This document shows positions 56,256 through 64,000 of a stretch of 64,000 nucleotides of DNA, one piece after another (position 1 is the first letter of the stretch; each line of letters opens with the position of its first letter). Location of the stretch: contig CAIIXF020000002.1 of the NCBI GenBank assembly GCA_903813345.2, forward strand, positions 24,134,455-24,198,454, written 5' to 3'. A program made the position numbers and the translations under genes. Origin of the DNA: Owenia fusiformis. Its lineage: Eukaryota > Annelida > Polychaeta > Sabellida > Oweniidae. Under the pieces are notes generated by a model. The model was given only the letters and a program-made list of their open reading frames with translations. It was not told where the DNA came from and ran no database searches.

Positions 56256-56609
56256 CTACAAATTCTTGGTAAGAAGAGGACAGTTTTTATTATTCATTTT
56301 TGAGAGAGGACATAGAACAACCCTTGCCTCTGACTGGTGAATGATATTGTGATTTGCCAAGGGACATTTCTGTGCAAAGCCTATTGAACAAATGTTACAT
56401 TTAAACTTCTTTTCTCCAGTATGGATGAGATTGTGTTTTACTAAGTAAGATTTCTGTGCAAATGTTTTAGTACAAATGTCACATTCAAACTGCTTTTCTT
56501 CAGTATGAATGAGTTTGTGTTTTACTAAGGTAGATTTCTCTGCAAATGCTTTGGAACAAATGTCACATTCAAATTGCTTTTCTCCAGTATGGATGAGATT
56601 GTGCTTTAC
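56256..56609 (-). pseudogene. read-through 3' part of the 34-finger gene
   Basis: Beyond the TGA at 56,610-56,612 the same frame stays open for 117 more codons: V-K-H-N-L-I, three further fingers (AEKSTLVKH, AQKSYLVKH, AQKCPLANH) and the tail HQSEARVVLCPL...LLTKNL ending at TAG 56,256. Everything except the stop matches the intact B gene of block 1. Confidence 0.8.
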
Positions 56610-59525
56610 TCATTTTTCTCCAGCATGTATGAGATTGTGACCTGCTAAGTCAGATTTCCTTGTAAATGTCTTTGAACAAATGTCAAATTTAAACTTCTTT
56701 TCTCCATTGTGGATGAGATTGTGCCTTACTAAGTTAGATTTCCTTATAAATGTTTTTGAACAAATGTCACATTTAAACTTCCTTTCCCTCGTATGGACGA
56801 TATTGTGTTTTATTAAGTTAGATTTCAAAGCAAATGTTTTTGAACAAATGTCACATTTAAACTGTTTTTCTCCGGTATGGATGAGGTTGTGACTTACTAA
56901 GGCAGATTTCCATGCAAATGTTTTAGAACAAATGTCACATTCAAACTGCTTTTCTCCAGTATGGATAAGATTGTGGCTTACTAAGTCAGATTTCCTTGTA
57001 AATGTCTTTGAACAAATATCACATTTAAACTTCTTTTCTCCTGTATGGATGAGATTGTGACTTGCTAAGGAAGATTTATGTGCAAATGCTTTTGAACAAA
57101 TGTCACATTTAAACTTCTTTTCTCCTGTATGGATGAGATTGTGACTTGCTAAGGAAGATTTATGTGCAAATGCTTTTGAACAAATGTCACATTTAAACTT
57201 CCTTTCCCTCGTATGGACGATATTGTGTTTTATTAAGATAGATTTCCAAGCAAATGTTTTTGAACAAATGTCACATTTAAACTGTTTTTCCCCGGTATGG
57301 ATGAGGTTGTGACTTACTAAGTTGCCCTTACGTGCAAATGTTTTTGAGCAAATGTCACATTTAAACTGCTTTTCTCCAGTATGGATAAGATTGTGGCTTA
57401 CTAAGTAAGATTTCCAAGCAAATGTTTTTGAACAAATGTCACATTTAAACTGTTTTTCTCCGGTATGCATGAGGTTGTGACTTACTAAGTGGCCCTTATG
57501 TGCAAATGTTTTTGAGCAAATGTCACATTTAAACTGCTTTTCTCCAGTATGGATAAGATTGTGGCTTACTAAGGCAGATTTCCTTGCAAATGTTTTTGAA
57601 CAAATGTCACATTTAAACTGTTTTTCTCCGGTATGGATGAGGTTGTGAGTAACTAAGTGGCCCTTATGTGCAAATGTTTTTGAGCAAATGTCACATTTAA
57701 ACTGCTTTTCCCCAGTATGGATAAGATTGTGGCTTACTAAGGCAGATTTCCATGCAAATGTTTTACTACAAATGTCACATTTAAACTGCTTTTCTCCAGT
57801 ATGAATGAGATTGTGGCTTACTAAGTGATATCTTCTTGCAAATGTTTTAGAACAAATGTCACATTTAAACTGCTTTTCTCCAGTATGAATGTGATTGTGT
57901 ATTGCTATATCTGACTTCCTTGCAAATGTTTTAGAACAAATGTCACATTTAAACTGCTTTTCTCCAGTATGGATGAGATTGTGTGCCACTAAGTTGAATT
58001 TCCTTGCAAATGTTTTAGAACAAATGTCACATTTAAACTGCTTTTCTCCAGTATGAATGAGATTGTGGCTTACTAAGTGATATCTTCTTGCAAATGTTTT
58101 AGAACAAATGTCACATTTAAACTGCTTTTCTCCAGTATGAATGTGATTGTGTATTGCTATATCTGACTTCCTTGCAAATGTTTTAGAACAAATGTCACAT
58201 TTAAACTGCTTTTCTCCAGTATGGATGAGGTTGTGACTTACTAAGTTGCCCTTACGTGCAAATGTTTTAGAACAAATGTCACATTTAAACTGCTTTTTTC
58301 CAGTATGAATGAGATTGTGTGTTACCAATGTAGCTTTCTGTGCAAATTCTTTAAAACAAATGTCACATTTAAACTGCTTAATTCCAGTATGAATGAGATT
58401 GTGAGATACTAAATGAGATTTATGTACAAATGTTTTAGAACAAATGTCACATTTAAATTTCTTTTCACCAGTATGGATGAGATTGTGAATTCCTATATCT
58501 GACTTCCTTGCAAATGCTTTAGAACAAATATTGCATTTAAATTTCTTTTCTCCAGTATGGATGATATTGTGACTTACTAAGGCAGATCTCCATGCAAACG
58601 TCTTAGAACAAATGTCACATTTAAATTGTTTTTCTCCAGAATGGATGTGATTGTGTCTTGTTAAGTCAGATTTCCTTGTAAATGTCTTTGAACAAATATC
58701 ACATTTAAACTTCTTTTCTCCTGTATGGATGAGATTGTGACTTGCTAAGGAAGATTTATGTGCAAATGCTTTTGAACAAATTTCACACTTAAACTCCTTT
58801 TCTCCAGTATGGATGAGATTGTGTTTTACTAAGTGAGATTTTGTTGCAAATTGTTTAGAACAAATGTTGCATTTAAACTTCTTCTCTCCAGTATGCCTGA
58901 GACTGTGACTTGCTAAGTGATATCTTCTTGCAAATGTTTTAGAACAAATGTCACATTTAAATTGTTTTTCTCCAGTATGGATGAGATTGTGATTTACTAA
59001 GGCAGATTTCCATGTAAACGTTTTAGAGCAAGTGTCACATTTAAACTTCCTTTCTCTTGTATGGACAATATTGTGTTTTACTAAGTTAGATTTTCTTGCA
59101 AATGTTTTACTACAAATGTCACATTTAAACTGTTTTTCTCTGGTATGGATGAGGTTGTGGCTTACTAAGTTAGATTTTCTTGCAAATGTTTTACTACAAA
59201 TGTCACATTTAAATTGCTTTTCTCCAGTATGAATGAGATTGTGGCTTACTAAGTTAGATTTTCCTGTAAATGTTTTACTACAAATGTCACATTTAAATTG
59301 CTTTTCTCCAGTATGTATGAGATTGTGCTTCTTTAAATAATATTTATGCGCAAATGTTTTAGAACAAATGTCACATTTAAACTGCTTTTCTCCAGTATGG
59401 ATGAGATTGTGTAACCCTAGGTTGAATTTCCTTGCAAATGTTTTGTAACAAATGTCACATTTAAACTGCTTTACTGCAGTTTGGATGAGATTGTGATTAG
59501 ACATTATACATGTATCTGTACTCAT
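56610..59525 (-). CDS. 34-finger C2H2 zinc-finger protein (B type), truncated tail
   Basis: A 971-codon frame from ATG 59525 with the same head as the block-1 B gene (M-S-T-D-T-C-I-M) and the same in-frame TGA just upstream of the ATG. It has 34 fingers of 28 residues; the last has Phe for its first Cys (FKFDIC). Four fingers have the variant linker HTRE(R/K). Helix contact positions are diverse (R-S-D-A, R-Y-H-S, H-G-H-T, W-S-A-S and others) on a nearly constant scaffold. Fingers 16-17 and 19-20 form a repeated pair, as do 22 and 24 (AHKGHLV). It ends at a TGA produced at what looks like an in-frame partial-finger deletion. A DNA-binding nuclear role is expected; no effector domain is visible. 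Confidence 0.83.
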   Translation of the reverse strand: MSTDTCIMSNHNLIQTAVKQFKCDICYKTFARKFNLGLHNLIHTGEKQFKCDICSKTFAHKYYLKKHNLIHTGEKQFKCDICSKTFTGKSNLVSHNLIHTGEKQFKCDICSKTFARKSNLVSHNLIHTREKQFKCDICSKTFARKSNLVKHNIVHTRERKFKCDTCSKTFTWKSALVNHNLIHTGEKQFKCDICSKTFARRYHLASHSLRHTGEKKFKCNICSKQFATKSHLVKHNLIHTGEKEFKCEICSKAFAHKSSLASHNLIHTGEKKFKCDICSKTFTRKSDLTRHNHIHSGEKQFKCDICSKTFAWRSALVSHNIIHTGEKKFKCNICSKAFARKSDIGIHNLIHTGEKKFKCDICSKTFVHKSHLVSHNLIHTGIKQFKCDICFKEFAQKATLVTHNLIHTGKKQFKCDICSKTFARKGNLVSHNLIHTGEKQFKCDICSKTFARKSDIAIHNHIHTGEKQFKCDICSKTFARRYHLVSHNLIHTGEKQFKCDICSKTFARKFNLVAHNLIHTGEKQFKCDICSKTFARKSDIAIHNHIHTGEKQFKCDICSKTFARRYHLVSHNLIHTGEKQFKCDICSKTFAWKSALVSHNLIHTGEKQFKCDICSKTFAHKGHLVTHNLIHTGEKQFKCDICSKTFARKSALVSHNLIHTGEKQFKCDICSKTFAHKGHLVSHNLMHTGEKQFKCDICSKTFAWKSYLVSHNLIHTGEKQFKCDICSKTFARKGNLVSHNLIHTGEKQFKCDICSKTFAWKSILIKHNIVHTRERKFKCDICSKAFAHKSSLASHNLIHTGEKKFKCDICSKAFAHKSSLASHNLIHTGEKKFKCDICSKTFTRKSDLVSHNLIHTGEKQFECDICSKTFAWKSALVSHNLIHTGEKQFKCDICSKTFALKSNLIKHNIVHTRERKFKCDICSKTFIRKSNLVRHNLIHNGEKKFKFDICSKTFTRKSDLAGHNLIHAGEK

Positions 59526-59559
59526 GCAGATTCATTTAAAATCTCATTGAACAGGAACA

Positions 59560-60170
59560 ATATTTTTTCAGTATATTTGGGGTAATTCAGCCTGGTATAT
59601 GATGCTTGTAATTTAGGATTATAGGTATCTGTGACCTGAATGTGTAGGGTTATATATAAATGATGATAACGCAATGTCAGTATGTAACCTGTAACCATAA
59701 ATGTGTTTCATTAATTATAAATAATAATTCTGCACCCAATATATGATTTATATGATTGGTAATTCAGCAATGTGCTGAATATCTAGCATATTACCACAAT
59801 ATGCTTAGTGTTATCATTGGTAATTCAGTGGTTATATTGTTAACACTGTCAATATCGATGATATAGCTTCATTTTGGTTAAAGTTTATACATTGATGCTG
59901 ATTCAACATCTAGTATGCACTATTCAGCCTCAATATGTTTGAGATTAAGTCGTATTTCAGCACTTTAGTGAATGTTTTGCATTTAACCTCAATATGCTCT
60001 AGTTTATATAATTCAATATGCTTTGGATTATATATAAATGGTAATTCAGCACTGTCTAAATTTAGTATATAGCCTCAGTATGCTTGTGGTTGGATGTAAT
60101 TCAAGAATATCAATGTCTAGTATACGTAGAATAGTTTCTATATGTTTAGGATTATATCACAGGAACTTGA
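59560..60170. repeat. degenerate repeat array 5' of the B gene (block 2)
   Basis: Same array as 30,610-31,230: GTAATTCAGCACTGTC and CAATATGCTTTGGATTATAT phrases in 60-80-bp units, with a ~10-bp deletion relative to block 1 near 59,905. Confidence 0.55.
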
Positions 60171-60545
60171 CAGCTGACATCCACAGTGGCCGACCTGCAA
60201 GAACAAGGGAAAAATCAATACCTGGTGATTTCACGATTAGTTTCGTTTCGTTTAGTAGATGAGCTGCATGCACACGCATATATAGAGGATATCCTATTAT
60301 TTTTGAGGGATACTAATTTTATCCATGAGTGGATATCACTCATCTCCACGAGTGAGCGCAGCGAATGAGTGGAGATCGGCGATATCCAAGAGTGGATAAA
60401 AATGATAGCCTAGAAAATCATAAGATATCATATTTATCCGATGGTCGCTATTTTTGTATGGACTTCAAATAATTTAACCTAAAGTTGTTGTTTTCTATTT
60501 TTATTCTATAGTCAAAACAGTAATGTTTGAGAGTACTTTGAATTT

Positions 60546-60863
60546 AAAAAATAAGCAATCAAATAACCAAATTGAAACAATTTATCTAAAAATAGAAACA
60601 TTTATATTTATCCTAACTTTTGTATATTTTAGTTTGTTTTCTAGTTTAGCTATCATATCTGTGTCCTTTTATATTATGATACTTCTCTGCCATGTTATTT
60701 TCGGAAAAATTAACATGGCTGAAACTCCCTAAATTACAAAGGCCACAGCTTTACTTCACATTTTACATTACTATCTGAAATATACAAAAGTTAGGATAAA
60801 TATAAATGTTTCTATTTTTACATAAGCTGTTTCAATATGGTCATTTGATTGCTTATTTTTTTA
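60546..60863. mobile_element. foldback MITE with ~85-bp arms, block 2 only
   Basis: AATAAGCAATCAAATAACCA and AGAAACATTTATATTTATCC in the left arm (60,546-60,631) mirror GGATAAATATAAATGTTTCT and TGGTCATTTGATTGCTTATT in the right arm (60,771-60,863). Block 1 lacks it (31,527 onward). The open frame inside is an arm artefact. Confidence 0.75.
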
Positions 60864-61913
60864 ATTGACTGTATTTTTTCATTTTTTTCTATGACCTTAT
60901 TTTTATAAAATGATTGGATGAAAAAATGTAACTCAGTTTTACTGATCATATAAACTTGTAACTTTTCAATTTTTTCCAAATATTTTTTCAATTTTTTTTT
61001 CATTTTCTTTATTTCTATAATTTCATTTTCAAATTTTTTTCTGAATTAATTTTCAATTTTTTTTTTCAAAATTTTTTTCAATTTTTTCAAAACTTTTTTT
61101 TCAATTTCTTTTTCAAAAGTTCAAATTTCTTCAATCTTTTCAAAATATTTTTAAAATATTATCTGTCGGATACGATTGGATATCACGTCATATGGATCAG
61201 ATACGATTTTAGTGGCGCATACGAAAATTATCTGTGTTGGTATCCCCATATATATTTAGTATCCATCGGATAAATAGAGATTATCCTATATGACCAATTG
61301 GCCAATATAATATATTTTCCCTCGGGACCTGCGGCCCTCGGGCAAATATATTATATTTGCCTCGGGATAATCACAATATCCTGAACCGACTATAGGATAA
61401 TATGTTTATCCCATACCAATCTTGGTCATCTGGTTCACATTGTTCAGTCGTGGAAATATTTTAGAATATTCATGTCCAGTTTTGTTTTCTTGGCCGTGGG
61501 CAGATTTTCCTGTTCTCTCAAATATTCCCATATTTATTTTCTTGAATTTTTGATTGATTAAGTGGATGTTCCTTCCTTTTTTAAACCATCAAACAGATCC
61601 CGATTGTCTTTGTTTTCTCCATTGTCATTTACAGTCATTACACAAACGTTACAAATTGTGAACAAATATGCGAGCAACGATTATGACGTAGCGGGCAGAT
61701 ATACTATATCTGCCCGCTCAAAGCGGGACGTAAAGCTATATCTGCCCGCTGATAAAAATATGTAGAGATTATCCTATATGAGGTTCAGGATATTGGGATT
61801 ATCCCGAGGCCAATATAATATATTTGCCCGAGGGCCGCAGGTCCCGAGGGAAAATATATTATATTGGCCAAGGGATACTCCCAATATCCTGAACCGACTA
61901 TAGGATAATATGT

Positions 61914-62174
61914 TTATCCCATACCAATCTTGGTCATCTGGTTCACATTGTTCAATCGTGGAAATATTTTAGAATATTCATGTCCATTTTTGTTGTCTTG
62001 GCCGTGGGCGGATTTTCCTGTTCTCTCAAATATTCCCATATTTATTTTCTCGAATTTTTGATTGATTAAGTGGATGCTCTTTCCCTTTTTTAAACCATCA
62101 AACAGATCCCGATTGTCTGTGTTTTCTCCATTGTAGTTTACAGTCATTACGCGAACGTTACAAATTATGAACAA
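61914..62174 (-). other. longest copy of the small repeated open frame
   Basis: 86 codons starting M-F-I-I-C-N-V and containing DGLKKGKSIHLINQKFEKI and NQMTKIGMG before the stop. See 32,102. No family recognised. Confidence 0.35.
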
Positions 62175-62377
62175 GTATGCGAGCGGCGATTATGACGTAG
62201 CGGGAAGATATACTATATCTGCCAGCTCGGAGCTGGAACACATAGATACTCAAATGATGTTGATTGAACATCAGGCTGCAGAGAAATCGTAATTTTACTG
62301 AGTGGCTTCACGAAAAAATAAGCAGCACTTTAGGCCACCTTAGTAGGCTATATGGCAACATTTGCAGAGCTGTCAAG

Positions 62378-62466
62378 TGTCCCGCGAATGGCGGGATTAT
62401 CCCGCGAATTTGATCAAAATTAGGCTAATTCGCGTGTCCCGCAATGTCCCGCGAAGTCCCGCAAAT
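62378..62466. repeat. TCCCGC-rich segment
   Basis: TCCCGC occurs five times in about 85 bp (GTCCCGCGAAT, ATCCCGCGAAT, GTCCCGCAAT, GTCCCGCGAAG, GTCCCGCAAAT), with one inverted GCGGGAT: a CpG-rich island in an AT-rich setting. Confidence 0.55.
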
Positions 62467-62797
62467 GTGGCTTTAACCTCCGCGAATTTCCGAAATTGTT
62501 GCAATCCCCTATATTGTGATTATCTTATCTTATATAAGAAGCTAAGTTTTTTGCACTTTTGAGGAGTAAAGTTTACCTTGTTGTAAGTACCTAGCATGCT
62601 GTTGTTTGGTATCAAAATAAAGAGGAAGGGTTCAACTTTCATTTTAATTACGAAAATAGGGATGTAGGTCACAAACAGTCCCAACGTTGGCCTTTTTACT
62701 ACCCGTGTGGCTTTTTACTACCCGTGTGGCCTTCATCTCAGAACTGAGCAAATGTTAGCAAACGCGAGTTACAATAAATGGACGCTGATATGTAGAA

Positions 62798-63660
62798 AGG
62801 GTTTGTAGAAAAAAACGGGTACCGGGTTGTAAATCCTCCATGCTGGGTTCAAACTTGGTACCCGGGCAAAAAAACGGGTACCCAAAAAACGAAAAATACG
62901 AATATATAACATAATAAGATTCTGAGAAAACGTGTAAGATTTGTTTTGAATTCACAAAAATGTATGTAACATCCTTCAAAATTGAGCTAGAAGCTTCAAA
63001 TAAAAAGCATAGTTTAAGGCTCTTTTCTTCCTCTATCGTCATGGCCATATTTTCATTGGTTATGGGGGGGGGGGTGCATCATCGCAACCTCTCCTGGCTA
63101 CGCCTATGACATTGTAAGACATAACAATTTACAATTCAGTGGACATTTTGTCGAAAATTGGGATAACTTAAATTATGATTAATAATCAAAATCATGTAAA
63201 TTAACACACGTCACCTCTCTGCTAAAGCAACGATAGCTATTTACAGATTTAAATCATAATCAAAACAATTCACGTACCAACATACGAACTATTGAAAATA
63301 GAGTAAGATTGATTTGTCTTGTTTTTCAAATCGTCTTACAATGTCATTGGCGTAGCCAGGAGGGGGTACGATCGCACCCCCCCCCCTCCCCCTTCATTAC
63401 CAATGGAAATATGACCATGATGATAAAGGAAGAAAAGAGCCTTAAAATGCTTTTCATTTGAAGCTTCTAGCGCAATTTTGAAGGAAGTTACATACATTTT
63501 TGTAAATTCAAAACAAATCTTACACGTTTTCTAATGATCTAATTATGTTGTATATTCGTGTATTTCGTTTTTTGGGTACCCGGTTTTTTCGACCGGGTAC
63601 CAAGTTTGAACCCAGCATGGAGGATTTACTACCCGGTACCCGGTTTTTTCTACAAACCCT
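62798..63660. mobile_element. large foldback, ~325-bp arms
   Basis: AGGGTTTGTAGAAAAAA at 62,798 mirrors TTTTTTCTACAAACCCT ending at 63,660. The arms (62,798-63,120 and 63,333-63,660) match at most positions, including GGGTACC motifs, CCATGCTGGGTTCAAACTTG and poly-G/poly-C tracts, around a ~212-bp spacer. The arms end inward at CTGGCTACGCC..ATGACATTG, resembling a small TIR element junction. No credible gene. Confidence 0.75.
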
Positions 63661-64000
63661 ATCTAGAAAAGTAACCTCATTCCCTATAATTTGATGTAGA
63701 TTAATCGAACCCCTATATCATGGGCCATGCCTACAGTATATGAATAGGTACATTTTAATATATAACATTATGGGGGTAAGCGTTTCATAGTTGGTCACGA
63801 CGCCATAAGTGCAAAGTATTGTTCCGAATTTTTGAATTTCGTGTTAGATTACGGTACTCACACCTGAAGCATGGTTTTTGTTTTTGATAAATTACAATAA
63901 AGTTTAATAATATTCCTATGCGTATTTTGTGAAATTGTGTTGACGTTTATTTAAGTTATAATGCAACGGTGCATTATATTTGATTAATCAGTATCTGGTA
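63661..64000. other. no gene seen
   Basis: AT-rich DNA to the window edge; nothing recognised. Confidence 0.4.

Larger units (their letters stand above)
41170..62238. repeat. segmental duplication, block 2
   Basis: Colinear with 21,325-32,862. Block-2-only insertions: the LTR retrotransposon (42,772-48,298), a TTAA-flanked element (49,941-50,510), the composite inverted-repeat element with two pearl cores (52,161-56,016) and a foldback MITE (60,546-60,863). Homology stops near 62,238. Confidence 0.85.
60250..62238. repeat. complex foldback / tandem element (block 2)
   Basis: Copy of 31,280-32,862, containing the TATCCATGAGTGGATATC hairpin, the CCCTCGGG palindromes, GCGGGCAGATATACTATATC dyad (61,690-61,716) and two copies of the small repeated open frame. 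Interrupted by the foldback MITE at 60,546. Confidence 0.6.

Noticed and set aside
62755-63048. 97-codon minus-strand frame
   Set aside because: Lies in one arm of the foldback; the other arm lacks an equivalent frame, and no domain is visible.

Overview
The window looks like animal nuclear DNA: very AT-rich, with long non-coding stretches, splice-site-like signals, C2H2 zinc-finger genes and many nested eukaryotic transposons. Tandem-core repeats resembling the bivalve 'pearl' family (now usually seen as non-autonomous Helitrons), together with a Ty3/gypsy element of possible Gmr1 type, make a bivalve mollusc or another lophotrochozoan the best guess. This is inference; no marker gene names the organism. 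No prokaryotic operons, rRNA genes or convincing intact tRNA genes were seen.

Layout. (1) 1-1.9 kb: featureless DNA, then a decayed zinc-finger 3' fragment ('copy 0'). (2) 1936-16970: a 15.0-kb insertion inside copy 0, bounded by ~45-bp terminal inverted repeats and a 4-bp target duplication (AGCA). Arrays of a perfect 16-bp palindrome, TGTCTGAATTCAGACA, lie just inside each end (9 copies left, 11 right). Its interior holds remnants of at least two multi-exon genes that I cannot assign, plus nested MITEs, a hAT element and foldbacks. I regard it as the best candidate for an undescribed system: a giant DNA transposon with subterminal dyad arrays. (3) ~17-33 kb: block 1, with a zinc-finger gene of head type A broken by a frameshift (18.0-19.9 kb) and an intact 27-finger gene of type B (28.2-30.6 kb). 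(4) 33-37 kb: mostly unannotatable DNA with MITEs. (5) ~37.4-62.2 kb: block 2, a second copy of the A-B arrangement, with a 12-finger A gene whose 3' end has decayed (39.0-41.0 kb) and a 34-finger B gene with an early stop (56.6-59.5 kb). (6) 62.2-64 kb: unrelated DNA with an ~860-bp foldback.

The duplicate blocks act as internal controls for transposon history. A TTA-flanked MITE is in blocks 1 and 2 but absent from copy 0, so it predates the block duplication. A 5.5-kb LTR retrotransposon (890-bp LTRs that look identical, GTAC target duplication, tRNA-Pro primer site) and a 570-bp TTAA-flanked element occur only in block 2, and block 1 keeps their empty sites. One pearl-like element and a TA-flanked MITE occur only in block 1.

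The zinc-finger genes are single open frames on the minus strand made almost only of 28-residue fingers. The B genes have an in-frame stop just upstream of the first Met, so no KRAB, BTB or ZAD domain can be encoded in the same exon. The scaffold is nearly invariant while the helix contact positions vary, and internal block duplications indicate turnover of the 84-bp finger repeat. They are probably nuclear DNA-binding proteins; targets are unknown.
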